In this document: positions 11,296 to 25,102 of the stretch, piece by piece
How positions within the stretch are numbered: position 1 is the first letter of the stretch
Layout: every line of letters begins with the position of its first letter
Assembly: GCA_025890175.1 (NCBI GenBank)
Contig: JANPYM010000002.1
Coordinates: 1,227,976-1,291,975, forward strand
Direction of reading: 5' to 3'
Length of the DNA stretch: 64,000 bases
Source: Ciborinia camelliae
Taxonomy: Eukaryota > Ascomycota > Leotiomycetes > Helotiales > Sclerotiniaceae
Translations under genes and position numbers: made by a program
Notes under the pieces: model-generated
What the model saw: the letters and a program-made list of their open reading frames with translations, nothing else
Databases searched by the model: none
Told to the model about the DNA's origin: nothing

Positions 11296-13271
11296 CCCAA
11301 TAATCAAGAATAATATAATAAGAGGTCGGTCGGTAATAAAGTATAAATAATGAGTAAAGTAAGGGTATTCCTTGACTTTAAACGTTGGGTTGGATATCAA
11401 CATCAACCTTTGTCATTATTGTTTGAGCCCAAGTTTCTGATATACTACAGTTCGAGGATGAATTCAGCGGGAGGGGGAAGGAAGTTAAGTAGATAAAAAG
11501 GTCATGAAGTTTAAAAGATCAAAAGGAGGTTAAAGAAGAGTCACATAGAGAGTTTTTGTTCACTACAGATTACAGTAAAGTTCTGAATGAGGGGTCTGCT
11601 GGTTACTGAAAGCTGAGTCCTGGCTCTGATTCCTGGCTAAAAAGGTACCTACATACATACAGTAGGTAGATCTGAAAATCTAGTGAGCTGCCCTTCTTCA
11701 ATGTTGTTCAAATACAAAAAGAAGAAGAAGAAAACCTAAATTAGTGTCTCCAACCAAATTGTGGAATCTTTGATTGAGGGGCTCAAAAAAGGGCTGCGCT
11801 TGAAAACCCAAATTAGGTGAACATAATTGCCGCCAACATCACATATGTACCTACCGACGTACAGTATTTGAGAATGCTATTTGAATTGTGGGTAGATCCT
11901 ACAAGAACAGTCATATGTTTCTTCTTGCATGAGCATTCTTGGTCAGTGAGTACTCAGTAAAGGCGTTTCAGTTGTTATGTTGGTGGTAGTGAAGAGAGAT
12001 AAGGGAGGCTGAGTTTTCTCCAAAGTCCTTATGTATTAAACTGTTGGTCTCGCAACCTGGGCACTCCCGCAGCGGACCCTTCCTCACTATACTTGGTAAC
12101 TGAATTGAGACTGGTCCTGGAAGTGGAGTACAAAGGTTCAACTTTTAGTCTGTTGGTTCTCATGTCTCATGTCTCATGCGGCCGGGGTATCTGTGAAAAA
12201 TCCCCTCTTGACTTACATATAAGCCACAAACCACAGCCTACTTGTAGACAGCAATACCAGAGTCATAGATGTTACCTTCTTGAGTCAGGATTTTGTATGT
12301 GCAGTATCATTTCCTATCCAACAGTAAGTATTTACCACCTAGGCGCAGCTAGTATGGAAATATTGACTCGTCCGTTGATGGACCCTTGAGTCGTATCTTA
12401 CCTTACATACATATTCCCTCGTGTTCTGTTCTTGTGATACCGAAATGTGATGATAATGGAACCGCCCCCGCATCAGTCATCCAGGCCTAGAATTTGAACA
12501 CTTTTCAGTTCATCTGATTCTGACTATGAGGAAGGACGAATGTTGTTCTTCAGATGAAAGTCAACAATACTCGCCTTGAATGCCTACTTCTGTTTCCAAT
12601 ATTGTTCGAATTAAAACATTTATTCTTTCAAGTTTAAAAACGGGTTTTCCCCTTAAAAGGGTTGTCCACTTGAAAGCATTCTTCATAAACTTATGGTTAG
12701 GTACACTTGCCGAGTAGGAGTGCTTTTATATGAGATAACTTTCTGGCTTCAAAGTTCGCCAGTTGGGATGATGACTAAAGGTAGGTATGAAATAAATCTG
12801 CATTTACTAGGTGCGGAATCCGAGACTAGAGAGTACCTATAAGATGGACTCGATAGGGTTGATTCCGTAAGTATATCTAGAGTCTAGCGGTACTTGGCCT
12901 GCAGTAGAGAAGATACACAAGACGCAAATGATCGTTTTGAGTTCTCGGTATACAGTCTCGAGAAAGTTAAACTAGTAGGATAAAGAGTTGAGTTTTTGGA
13001 AGGAAAGGTTCAAACCGAAGGATACTGTAGGTATGTAGGTAGGTATTTTTCTTCTGTTACCTATTGATATACGATTGTTTATGTGATATGGAAGTATGGA
13101 GGGGTACTGGTAATCCGTCAAAGCTCAAATCAAATCAAATCATAAGATGTTTGCTTTCTGAAGCTACCTCCAGCTGGGAAAAAAAGAATGATACCAGCTT
13201 GGAAAGCTACCTAGGGAGTATATGAGATGAGATGAGAGCGTATAGGATTCGTTGAGGCTCGAGCTGAATAC

Positions 13272-13292
13272 CTACCTACCTAAGGTAGGTAG
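13272..13292. repeat. Near-perfect palindrome of TACCTA motifs
   Basis: CTACCTACCT, one base, then AGGTAGGTAG: a 10-base inverted repeat with a single central A. It is one instance of a TACCTA/TAGGTA motif found across many intergenic parts of the window. Confidence 0.85.
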
Positions 13293-14057
13293 TGGCTGAA
13301 TGGCATAGGTAGGTTTTGGTTCTTATAATGAAAAATGTAAGAAAATGATAGGGCTGCCTCTCCTATAGTGCCCGGTGTACAATCAATGCAGAGGGCAGTT
13401 GCATAACGGGCGGATGAGCCCAATCCATGAAATTGTAACGTGAAGTAAAGGAAAGTCAAGTCGAATCGGGAATTTTGAATAGATGAAAATTGAAATACGA
13501 TATAATGGGTTCGATATAGGTAGTCTTGGAGAGTAACATCGTTATAGATTTTAGATTTATTGTGCTACCCCTTCGTATCAGAAGTTGTATTGCAATTGTC
13601 TTCTTCCAAGGTTTTATATGGTGCAGGTGCAGGTGATAGATGTACATTCTCTACCAGGTAAGATGAAATTGAGAGAGATTGTAATAATCCGAATCTGCAT
13701 CTGCATCTCCATCTCCATCTCCATCTTCATGGCCCGCGGGCATATCAAACATCAACCTCTCTCTTATCGGGTGGCTCTTACTTGCGATAAGATATGTTCC
13801 TGCGTTTAGGACGCGGGGGAAACGGGGAAAATCACGAAACACTCCGTCATCATAATCCTTGATCGTAGAGGGGGAAAAGAAACGAACCAAACCAAAAGTC
13901 AACGTCCAGTAGGTACGGTCGTACCTTAGTAACCCGACGCGATCAGACCAGGCGTATCTAGAAGGCTAGCCGTGGCCTAAAGCTCAAAAGCACAAGCACT
14001 CTCTACTACTTCCAACCTAGGTTTCCTCTGCTGGCGTTTTTACTTACTTACCTACCT

Positions 14058-14099
14058 ACACACACACACACTCCCCCCCCTTCTCTCTCTCTCTCTCTG
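14058..14099. repeat. Compound microsatellite (CA)n-C8-(TC)n
   Basis: Adjacent CA, C and TC runs about 280 bases upstream of the ATPase start codon; pyrimidine-rich, typical of fungal promoters. Confidence 0.9.
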
Positions 14100-14376
14100 T
14101 TAATGTCATGCATGTCATTGTCATTGCATTGCCTTTTTATTTCATCTTAAGTTCATCGATCCTTTCAACCAATCTTTTTTTCTTCTTCTTCCCATCTGTT
14201 CTTTAACTAATGTTCTTTTAATTTGTAACCCGTATTACAAGAAACATAGGTACGTGTCCCAACATATGGTTGCGGGAAAAGGCATAAGAAACTTACCAAC
14301 AGTTTTTAGAGCCTTGTAGTGCAGTGCACTCTTCTTCTAATAATCTCCCGGCACATCAGGGCCTTCCGCGTTCACA

Positions 14377-17300
14377 ATGTCACAACAACCTTCATCAGCT
14401 GCCAATCCGCCTGCTACAATTGAATCTCTCACCGAAGAAATCGATTTCCAGAAAGTCTTGCTGATTTCTCTCAACGACTCCGCAGAGGATCAATCTCTGC
14501 GCAAATTGGAAATCGAGGCCGAGATTGCCAAACTTGTAAAGCAAAAGAGTTATCTTTCGACCATCCAAGCCTCCTCCACACTCGCTCGAAGCCCTTCTAC
14601 GTCACAGAATAACTCGAACGCACGTCCATCTGGAATAGGCCGTTCGAAAATGAATACCACATTTGGACGAGGAAATAATGGTGGCTATCAATGTTAGTCT
14701 CGTCTGATTCTTTAACTTTTAATGCAAGGCTGTGGAGGCCAATTCACCCAAATTCCATCCGCTTTGAAAATTTCTTCTCCTAGTGTTAGTATTAACGTCC
14801 TCTGCAGTCAAAGAAGAAGGCGAGTCAATGGAGTCATTATCCTCCACAGCTTCGACTCCTGGTTCTGGAGCATCCATGGCTGAATTTTCTGGCTCAACTC
14901 GAGTCGATCTACCTACTCGAAAGCGCACCCATAGCACGCATCTAGATGCGATTGCACCTTTCGAAGAAATCAAATCTCGACGAACAACACCGAGTCCTTT
15001 TGCTACAGGTGTAACAACTCCTTCGGGAAGCTCAGGGTATGGATGTACTGTGATTGGTGATGGCTATTTTGACCTCACTATGTCTGTCCCTCGGTTTATT
15101 GTCAACAATGAATCCCGTATATTTTTTGGTTAATACTTAAATTTAAGCAGAGTGCATATGCTAATAAGTTGATCTTTTAGAGATGACGATATAATCTTCG
15201 ATCCTTCCTACACCGAACTTCAAAGGCAGGAAGAGCAAAGATTACAACGGGAGAGACAGGATGCAGAATTTGCTCGTAGTATTGCGAACTCACATGGTTT
15301 GGTTTCAAGCCCTCAAGCTACTAGCTTGGGACCTCCTGCTTTCAATAACATGTTAGGAGTTCGCCCACAAGCTTTTGGCTCTATTGTTGATCAGGCTGTA
15401 ATGTCCTCTGCTATGCCAAATGCTTATGCCTGCCATGCTAGCAGCTCCATGAGCAGAAGTCTTCCTTGGAAAAAGCCTACCGCGAACTCCAATCCCATTG
15501 CCAAAGCTGAACAACAAACATCGTCTCTTGTTCAATCTTCAGACTTCTCTAGCACAGGCTGTGATGAGAATAAAAATATGCATCGCAAAGGACCTTCCAC
15601 TGATATGGATTCCAATTTACTATCAACACCAATACCAAAGATTCCTGGTTCCTATATTGAAGATTCAGATTCAGATATTGAAATCATCGAATCTTCAGCC
15701 TTTAAGCCTAATGGTCGACAGAGAACCACAGCTTCAAAGACATCAAACACATATAGTCATCAAAGACCAATTTATTCACCAGACAACCGCGCTTTAGGGG
15801 ATACTGCTCTGGGTAGCACAAACACTAGCCTACAACAACCTCTACACGGAATCAATCATGCTTTATCTGTCCGAGCAACAGAATCTCCCACCGGATTGTA
15901 TTATACTGGCCGGCTAGGAGGTCATAATAACGCTGTATCCACTAGGGCGACTGATCCTGCTAATGGAATGAATAATGCAAGCCAGCTTGGCAGATACAAT
16001 AGTGCTTCGAGGCCTTTGGGCTGGAATTCTTCCAACAAAATGAGTGCGGCCAAGCAAGGATTCTCCATGAATAGCACATCATCTTCTAATTCGAGGTATA
16101 ACAATTCAAATAACTCTGGCATGCCTGGCTTTGGTTACCCTAATTCTACGATGGCCCCCCAAGGTCAATCATATTCTCTTCCCGGATCATATGGTGGAAG
16201 TATGCATTCCACATATCCGGATACCACCAGTATGAATAACGCAGGCTTGGGGTACACCGTCAACACCTTGCCAGCATATCCTATGGGCACAACTTATTCC
16301 AACTCTTTAAAACAAGGCGCGGCTAGTGGCATGGGCACTTTTCCGGATTTTGAACCGTATCTTAACTCTTACAATTCACCCTCCTCCATTACTGCTGAGA
16401 TGGCTGATCGAATGGATCATATCATGAATGATCCGAGAAAAACTGAAAAGGAGATCAAAGACTTGTTAGAGAACATTAAAGCCGATATCGAAATTCCATT
16501 GGAAAGCCGAGAGGGAACTCCTGAAGGATTAAAATATCCCTTGGTAAGTCGAAACTGATCCATGGGATTTTGCGGGGAGTTTCTTGCTAACTTGCGAGTA
16601 GTATGAGCACCAAAAGATTGCTTTAACATGGCTGAAGCAAATGGAAGAGGGCACTAATAAGGGGGGTATTCTCGCGGACGATATGGGTCTAGGCAAGACA
16701 ATCAGTACTTTGTCACTCTTATTAACACGCCCATCAGCCGACCGTGCTTGCAAGGTATGTCTTTTGGCGCAATGTTTTGACCATATAATGACAGATTTAG
16801 ACTACACTAATAGCTGCACCTGTTGCCCTTCTCCGCCAATGGGACCGTGAAATAAAAACAAAGACATTGGCAAAGTTTAGACCTAGTGTCTACATGGCCC
16901 ATGGAAACAGCAAGAAAGTGACTTGGGATGAACTCCGGCAATATGATGTAGTCCTGACAACTTATGGAACTCTGGGTGCGGAATATACGCGTCTTTTGAA
17001 GTTCGAAGAAGACTGTAAACAGAAGGGAATTGTGGATCCCGATACGAAACAAATGGCCAAAGATTTTCCATTTTTGGGTCCGAAGAGCAGATTCTATCGT
17101 GTGATTCTCGATGAAGCACAATGCATCAAGAATAAAAGCACCAAAGCAGCATCTGCGGCTTGTAGATTACATGCTCTGACCAGGTTTTGCCTTACCGGTA
17201 CACCGATGATGAACAATATCACGGAGCTTTATTCGTTGATCAAGTTTCTACGTATCCGACCCTACAATTCATGGTCCGCCTTTTCAAAGGTACGTATCTG

Positions 17301-18975
17301 GTCTGTTTCGTGAAGCAGACTATTTTATTAACAGTGTTAGGATTTCGGCTGTCTCTCAAAGGGAGGTCGCCACCCAGAAGAATATATTAAGAAGACGATG
17401 CGACGCCTACAGGGTGTTTTGAAAGCTATCCTTCTCAGACGTACGAAGAAATCCGAGATTGATGGAAAACCTATCATCACCTTGCCACCAAAAGTCGAAG
17501 AAGTTGAGCACGTTGTTTTTAGCAATGATGAGGAAGAGTATTACAAATCTCTTGAGAATAAGACCCAGCTTCAATTCAATAAGTACAAAAAGGCTGGAAC
17601 GGTTGGTAAAAACTACTCGAATATTCTTGTCTTGCTACTTCGCCTTAGACAATGTTGTTGTCACCCTCATTTGATCATTGATTTTGAGGCAGAAGCCCCA
17701 CCTGCTGGGTCAGAGGAGCTCACAGAGGAACAAATGATTTCATTTGCCAAAACACTCGAACCAGATGTAGTCTCGAGACTACTCGCTGCCGATGGATTTG
17801 AGGTAAATTGATTGGTGTATAATTCGAAAGGTCTTAGCTAACATCTCAAGTGCAATATCTGCTACGATGTAACTCCAAATCCCAGCATCATCATTCCTTG
17901 TGGACACGATAATTGTCATGAGTGTTTGGTTAGATTATCCGATAATGCCCGAGTGGCTGCGCAGGGCAACGATGAAGGTGGCGCTACAATCACATGTCCA
18001 AGCTGTCGTGGAAAGCTTGATATGACAAAGCTTATCGACTACAGAACTTTCAAGAAGGCACATGCACCTCCGTCTGAGCTCGTGGAGGAAAAGATTGCCG
18101 AAGATTCCGTTAACAGTAGTGATGAAAGCGATACTGACTCTAGCTCTGAGTCTGATGATGTTGACGAAAATGGCAACTTGCATGGTTTCATTGTTCCTGA
18201 TGATGTTGAAGATGATGAAGCTGAGCAAGGCGATGATGAGATAGATGATCTCGAGGTGGAGGTTCCCAGGTCCAAGTCTAAGTCCAAATCTAAATCTAAG
18301 ACGAAAGAGAAGAGAAATAAGGGTAAAGGAAAGAAGGTCGAAAAACAGAAGCAGCATCTTTCAATTGCCATGATGAAGAAAGAGGCTTCAAGATCTATTG
18401 AGGGTCATAAAAAGTATATGAGATATCTTCGAAAGAACTGGCAATCATCAGCCAAGGTCGATAAATGTGTGGAACTTCTGGAGAAGTTTCAAGCAGAAGG
18501 CGAAAAGACGATCATCTTTAGTCAATTCGTAACCTTTCTCGATCTTCTTCAGGTGCCCATCGGAGAAAAGGGGTGGAACTGCGAGCGCTATGATGGTAGC
18601 ATAAATTCCAAACGCCGAAACGACGCAATTATGCGATTCACGGACAAGCCTGATTGTAGAATTATGCTCATCTCTCTTAAGGCCGGCAATGCAGGGCTCA
18701 ATCTTGTCGCCGCATCTCGAGTCATCATCCTCGATCCTTTCTGGAATCCATTCATTGAAATGCAAGCAGTGGACCGTGCTTATCGCATCGGCCAACAGAA
18801 ACCAGTTCAAGTTCATCGAATTTTAGTGCACGACACGGTTGAAGATCGTATTATGGATTTACAGGATCAAAAGAGGTCCTTGGTGGAGTCCGCACTTGAT
18901 GAGGGTGCTATGAAGAGCGTGGGAAGACTGGATGAGAGGCAATTGGCTTTTCTTTTCGGTGTCGGAGGCAATTAA
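14377..18975 (+). CDS. ULS1: SNF2-family ATPase with RING finger (Ris1/Uls1-type)
   Basis: Seven exons: 14377-14692, 14808-15116, 15183-16543, 16602-16754, 16801-17289, 17341-17802 and 17851-18975; 1,404 aa with every junction in frame. Domains in order: a disordered Ser/Asn-rich N-terminus; an acidic SUMO-interaction-like motif DSDSDIEIIES (about residues 369-379); the SNF2 ATPase with Walker A DDMGLGKT (688-695), LIAPVALLRQW and Walker B DEAQ (816-819); a C3HC4 RING (CNIC..CGHDNCHEC..CPSC, from residue 1031) set between the two helicase lobes; an acidic then Lys/Ser repeat linker; and the C-terminal lobe with DRAYRIGQQKPVQVHR. RING insertion plus a SIM fits the Uls1/Ris1 branch, DNA translocases that act on SUMOylated chromatin proteins. 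The Rad5/Rad16 branches are the alternative. The third acceptor is read as the second AG of AGAG, needed for frame. Confidence 0.93.
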
Positions 18976-20704
18976 GAAAGTCTCCTTTGACTTTCATACG
19001 TCTTTAATTGCTTTCTCGAACGTGGTTGTTTAATGATAGATGAGGCGTTTTGGGAAACTTATGATTACGATTTGGCTGGACCTCTTTCTTCCTTGCACAA
19101 ATTGGCATGGCAAACAGAATCAGACAGGGCGAAATTCTTGGGATGGGATGGTCACATACACTGATTTGAGAGGAAGTATTGTCTGCTTTTATTTACTTGT
19201 TTTTTTACTCGATCTCATCGGATTTGATACCCTATCACCATGGCGTTCTCAAAATAGTTCTGGATGGATGGTTGGGCGGAATCATGGGTTTACGATGAAT
19301 TACGAGCAATGGCACATTCAGAGGGCATGCTGGTATTCTTTCCTGCGGCTGTTTCATTTTACTTTCTTTAATTTTGTTGCAGGAGTTGTTTACAAAATTG
19401 CGCATAAATTCCTTGGGATACTGATTGTGCTATCTAGCAAAGGGCGAAAGATAAGATGCAGGTCTGTCGAGATACATAGATACCTATCTAGATTTTCCGT
19501 GGGGGGAGGGGGGCGGACAGAGTGAGCAGAGTAGAAGCAAATTGAGGGGAGGGTGAGATAATAAATTAGTAAATGAGAATGAGAAAACAGATAGATTTCT
19601 GTCATTGGCTGTTTTGATTTAGCTTGATGTGATGTGTAATGATGGGCTACATCGTGTCCAGGCAATAAAACGGAGGCGTATACAAATCTGGATGTTAGAA
19701 GCGGAGTTCCGATTCGAATTCAAACTTTGAAAATCAAGGTCGAGTTTGAGATAATTTCTTTCATGAATATTTTTTATCTATATATACTGTATTCAACCAT
19801 TTCGTTCACTCACATACGCCATATTTCATTAATGAACTTTTCTCCTTTCCTCCCCAACACCTCTCACTATCCCCTTTCTCATCAAATATTCCTCGTCTAG
19901 GGCCATCACATCACATCACTAAATATTAACATCTCACTCCTCACTCCTCAAACCCCAAGCCCCAAGCCCCAAAACCCAGTCCAAGTCCAGACTCCCAAAA
20001 GAAACCAAGAAAGAAAACGCCTTAACCCCCCTGAACGAAATATGACACGCATAAATAGGGTATAATGCATTCCTCCCAATCCACCCATCCGCCCATCCGC
20101 CCCTTCTTTCCATCGTTCCCTCCATCCTTCCACCCTATCTGCCAGCCTGTCATTAAAAAACATGCCAAACACCAAAAAACAAACGATCCATGCAATTAAG
20201 TAAAACCCCAAGCGAAGCCTAATCAAATTTACCATCCCTCAAAAATATTCCGTTTCTGTCAAATTCTTCTTCGTGCGCGTTTTACTGCTCTAGAACGTAC
20301 AGTTCTGCGTATAGCCGTAAAGATTTTTGGTCGAGTATGCGTGATGCATGCAAGTGATTGGTGTCAGAAGTTAGAATGTAGAAGTTAAAGTTGAATAACG
20401 CCACACCGAGTACGATAACGCCTTTTTATGGAGATTTTATTGAGACGCATATTATGCTGCCAATATGCTCTGATGTAATGCGCCGTTGATGTTGATGTTA
20501 AATTTAGATTCCCTTGCCCTTGCCCATATCGATGCTGATGCTGATGCCGTTGCCGATTATGTGGTATGTATTCCAGGTTCATTTTTGCCTGTAGTCTTCC
20601 CGACGTATAGTACAGTATAGTGTAGTATTGTGAAAAGGAGAGAATGCTCAAAAACACCATCCAATATAAATGCCACTCTTCATATGCCTGCCGATATATC
20701 ATGC
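18976..20704. other. Convergent intergenic region
   Basis: 3' ends of the ATPase and carboxypeptidase genes. A 161-codon frame at 19040-19525 has no recognisable domain, follows directly on the ATPase stop and is probably untranslated. Nothing else is supported. Confidence 0.55.
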
Positions 20705-22937
20705 TCAGATGAAGAAAGAAATCCCCAATGTGCTAAACATGGGTAACATTAAAGCCGCAAGATCTATCTTTGCCATGGGAACCGCAAAAGATTTGCTAGG
20801 ACTAGGTGTTGCCGTTGCGGTAAAAAGACCCGTGAGGATTTCTGTAGTGGTTGTAACTGATGCCGTTTTAGCACTTCCCGAACCCGATGCTGTTACTGTG
20901 CTTGTAGGAGCACTGTAATCTGAAGAGGCACTATAAAGTACACCATCAATAATGGCTCCTTTTCCGGCGATAATCATATCCTTCTCGTCTTCCCTGCACG
21001 TTTCTGGGATATTTCGGAGGTAGCATGTATTTGTGGGAGATGCCGGCAGACTTGTGGTATGGGTGGCGTTGAGAGGACCGGTGGTATTATAGAATGATGA
21101 GTTGATGGCTTCTCCTGTCGAAAGAGAGGTGCCCATTATTATTCGGGCAAAGACCTGGAAAGCGGTTTCGGGTTGGTATGCTGGGATGCTGTGTCCTGCA
21201 TCGTAAATGCGACTAAAGGAGAGGTTTCCAAACTGACGTACCACACCGCCAATATAAGAAGTATTAGTTATGATGGGCGCGTAGCCAGCAGCGGGAAACT
21301 TCGAGGCATATTCTGAAGAAGCCTGTTCTGCGACAGCCAAAGATATGGCTTCACCACCAAGCCAATTGCAAATATAATCACGATCACCATACATCAGACC
21401 AACATGAATCCCAGAATTCACAAGGGCAGCTATTTCTGGTACATAAGATTTGCGTTCGTAGTCTCCTGTGGATGTAAAGGCAGAAACTACTTGCAAATTT
21501 GTCTCGGTATAATTGACTGGTGAACCAATAGCTGATTGAAAATCGGCGGAATTGAGGTATTCGAGGTATGTGCTAGGTGGAAATGAATCTGGTAGATTAT
21601 GGGAAATGTCGTACACACTTCTTCCGGCGTCATAATATGGTTCCATCACATTCGTTAGACAATTGTTATACGCATTGGAACAAGCACTGTTAACACTCGA
21701 GACATTACCCTCATTCGTAGGGTCGTGGGCTTGTACAGCTGTTCGACATTGAGTAATCAGGTCCTTGCAGCCACCAGAAGCATAGAAGTTTGCACTCGCC
21801 AATTTCGCCCTTGTGGGATTGATAGCTGTAAGGCCAAAGGTATTGTTGACTGCAAAATCGGGATAGTAAGGTGCTTGAATGAGATCGTCCACGCACCCAT
21901 TGATTATTCCAAGCGATTTGAGTTTGATTTCAATGGTTTTGCTTTGGGACAGCGTGCCATTTGAGCGCTTGGCATTCTGCTCTCCCCAAATAGTCGCGAA
22001 AGCCGGGCCATATTTTCCACCATAACTCTCTGCGAATAGATGAATATCCATAGCCGAACTGTTACTTGGAGCGTATTTTGGAAAGGCACCAAGAAATCCC
22101 TGGAGCATATGCCATATAGCCATCCCCGCTATCTCAGTAGTATTGGCCGTATTATTCACATTCAGAGAGCTGAATGTTCCATTCAAGAACGTATTTGCAG
22201 GTTGGGAATTTGGAAGAGTTTGCTGTGGAGTATATAGATCGGATGTAAGAAGATCGAGGGAACAATTAGTAGGGGTATCGTACGAGAAGCCAACTTGGTT
22301 CGGCTGTGGATGTATGTCAGCTTGGAGTGCAGCTCATGAACAGAAACAATGGCGTTTGACCAACGCTCTCATGGATGGCTTGAAGTGTAGCATAACTAGC
22401 AGGCAATAATATATGTTTCTATGCTTCAATTGGGACCGAATATCTCAATGTCACAAGCTATCCTCGAGAAATGGGCGATCAAAGAATCTCCATATATAAA
22501 AACAAACTCAAAATAATGCATACCTGATCAATGTATAACATATTAGACCCTCTATCCCAGCCCCAGTCCCTAGCTTCTGTCGCAAACTTTCCCTGGGCCA
22601 CTTCAATGACTTCACAGGGACCATTTTCATTAAAGAGTCCAATCATTGAGCTGGAGCCTGGCCCGCCGTTTAGCCATATGGTAAGTTGATCTGTAGGATC
22701 TCTCGCAGAAATAAACCAAAAGAATGTATTCGTCGCATAGTTTCCCGGTATATTAACCCAGCCAGTATATTGTTCTTGAGAATCGAAAACCGTTTGGCAG
22801 GTGCCTGTTGGTGGTGTTTTATAAGAGATGGTGATATTCCCGTCGACTGGGGAAGTTATTCTCGTGAGATTCGAAATAGGTGGGTATTGAGCGAATGTGA
22901 GGGGCAGAAGCACCGAAAGAAAGAGAGAGTAACGCAT
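20705..22937 (-). CDS. Serine carboxypeptidase (S10), probably GPI-anchored
   Basis: Secreted or cell-surface peptidase removing C-terminal residues. Two exons (22937-22524 and 22303-20705, intron 220 bases), 670 aa; YIDQ joins PNQVGFSYD in phase 0. Signal peptide MRYSLFLSVLLPLTFA. The catalytic triad is intact: Ser231 in AESYGGKYGP, Asp447 in GDRDYICNWLGG, His509 in DAGHSIPAY. The oxyanion-region motif WLNGGPGSSSM is present, and many N-glycosylation sequons are seen. The C-terminus is Ser/Thr-rich and ends in a hydrophobic tail (about the last 20 residues), which suggests a GPI signal and hence a wall or membrane enzyme rather than a vacuolar carboxypeptidase Y. The length beyond a typical S10 enzyme comes from this tail. 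Confidence 0.94.
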
Positions 22938-24953
22938 GATGGTTCACTCATGTTTTGACCAAGAGTGGAGGCAAGAGAGTGAAAGGACGATTAACAAAAT
23001 CCTCGATTGAAGGTGTTAATCCTACGAGAATCCTACGGGAAAAAGTATTGGCTCAACCAAGCGACGTCCGTCTTCATGCAAGGATGGTAAAGCTGTGCCT
23101 CGTAACTTTTTTGCAAACGTTCTTGTGGCTTGGAGGGAATTGTGTTAATATAGTTTATCAACGATGTCTTTTTCAACCCTTTTAATTGTTTATACCTATT
23201 GAAGGCAGGTAGGGAGGTAGATAGATGGATAGAGAAAGAGAACGGGTGATGTAAGATTACCTACCCAGTCCTCAGTTCTCACTCAGTTCTCCAATTCTCG
23301 GTCCTCAAAAAACGCGCGGGCATTCTTCCCCAAGATTCCTCCATCAATTTGATCTGCGCACCAGTAATAATAAAGTCTCGCAGACCAGTGTTCTTTATTT
23401 AGCATCTCCGCCCCTCCCCCTCATATGTATGGTATGTATATCTTAACGTGCTGCGGGTGGACTGTACGGACCTCCGGAGTACGCAATAATAATACTTATT
23501 AGTAATAATTCTAGGAACTTGTCCAAACTCGTACCGTATTATTGCTAGTAGAGAGACCGGGAGTCAGTGTTCTCTCCACTTGTGGTCCTGCGAACGGCGA
23601 ACCAGACCCTTCTGTTCTCGTTAATTGGACGGGACGTACCCGACTGTACCCAATTCTCAGATATTGAGTTTCAGCGATAGACGATAAGTACAGACCTGGG
23701 TCACTGAGTGTTAACAAGAATCCCCGGTGACTACTTCTACAGTTCTACTCTCACAAGATCTTGGGGGATGTCAAACATCATTCTCCAAATAAAATACCAA
23801 GTGGTAGCAATATCGAAGGAGAATGCTGTGTTGCCAAGGTCTGCAACTATTTACACATAGTACGCAATATTCTTACGATTAGAAGTAGTTTCTTCATTTT
23901 CCAACCGATATCTTAGAATACAATTAGTCATGAACACAGCCATGCTACTTCATCATGTACAATACGTTTCTTCTTCGCCCATGAGGTTCGAAAGGAACCT
24001 GGAATCTGTATTGATGATTGCACAGTTTCCATCATGACCGGCAGCTGGATTTCTTCGGTGGTCAATTCCCAACTCCCGAGTGCATGCTTTCGAAATCAAT
24101 GCAGTTACATCATCGTGGATATCAAGTTCTTATTAATACATGCGCAAGACGCTACTACTAAAGGAGTGAAAGATTTAGGGTTTGTGCACAAGCTCGTCTC
24201 AATGGCGATGCAGTTTGTTGTTTCCAGAAACCTTTCTCAAGGCACTTCAGAAGTTGATGGAATATATATTGAGGGGTGATATGAGGGAGGTGGTCATGTG
24301 TTGTGCTGGAGGTGAGGGACAATGTGAGAGGTATGTATTGGGAGAACGATGTGAAAGAGGGGGGACCGGTACTCTGATCTCACAAGGTTTTACGCCAATC
24401 TTGCATCTGATGGATGCAAGTAATCGGATGAACGGTAAAGCTTGAGAGTGATTGTAGGATACCTATCGACTGGATTGAAGTTGAATGATAAAGTACTTGC
24501 ATTATGCCAACCGAATGCAGTGAGCGCGAAGTGAGATCGTTGAATGTCCGAATCAAACCAGAACAATGGAAGTCTTCAGGCATTGAATTTAACACTCAAA
24601 CAACATACAAAACATCCGAATCGATCTCGATGAAAATGTTCGAGTGCTGAATGTCTAGCTTCATCTCAAACAGTACAAGTACTCGAGCATTGAATGGGCA
24701 GCTTCATCAAAATAAATTTGAACCACATACCTCAGGCCTCCAAAGTCGTCTCAAGTTATGGATTACATCATGATTCCGAGGCTACGATTTTTTTTGAATC
24801 GTATCATGTATATTACTCACTCACTGGTCGGGGACTCATTTCATGAGTTAAGTCCACTTTGTCTGTCTCTTCATGTTGCTCCTCGTTCCCCTTCCTTTCT
24901 CTTTTCCTTCTTTGCCGACATCCCTTGATCATCAACAACTTCCTACATTTCGC
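22938..24953. other. Intergenic region between carboxypeptidase promoter and small-gene leader
   Basis: Contains the minus-strand promoter of the carboxypeptidase and the C/T-rich leader of the next transcript (about 24850-24953). Short frames at 24034-24445 show no domain or coding bias. Nothing else is supported. Confidence 0.5.
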
Positions 24954-25020
24954 GTAAGTGATTTCTTGCTTCATGGTTAGGATAGAGGGGGGAAAGTTGA
25001 TAAATAACTCTTTTTTTTAG
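24954..25020 (+). other. Probable 5'-UTR intron of the small gene at 25103
   Basis: GTAAGT donor at 24954 and a T8-AG acceptor ending at 25020, 67 bases, after a pyrimidine-rich leader and 82 bases before an ATG. The signals are strong by local standards and imply a real transcript here. Confidence 0.55.
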
Positions 25021-25102
25021 AACGAACACAAAAAATAAAACATTTACGGCAAGAATACTGTTCATACACGCCCACCTCACCGTCACCCAATAAAATTTCG
25101 TC

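Larger units (their letters stand above)
9828..14376. other. Long divergent intergenic region (4.5 kb)
   Basis: No protein gene is supported; the longest frame (12093-12389, 98 codons) lacks coding character. The part next to 9828-10450 is C/T-rich read on the minus strand, as in a promoter/leader of the DUF8035 gene. The part at 14041-14100 carries (CA)n, C8 and (TC)n runs upstream of the ATPase gene. TACCTA/TAGGTA motifs recur (10195, 10915, 11645, 13030, 13272, 14046), and an (ATA)n run lies at about 11274-11294. Confidence 0.55.

Noticed and set aside
19040..19525. 161-codon plus frame after the ATPase gene
   Set aside because: No domain, Trp/Phe-rich noncoding look, directly in the 3' flank.
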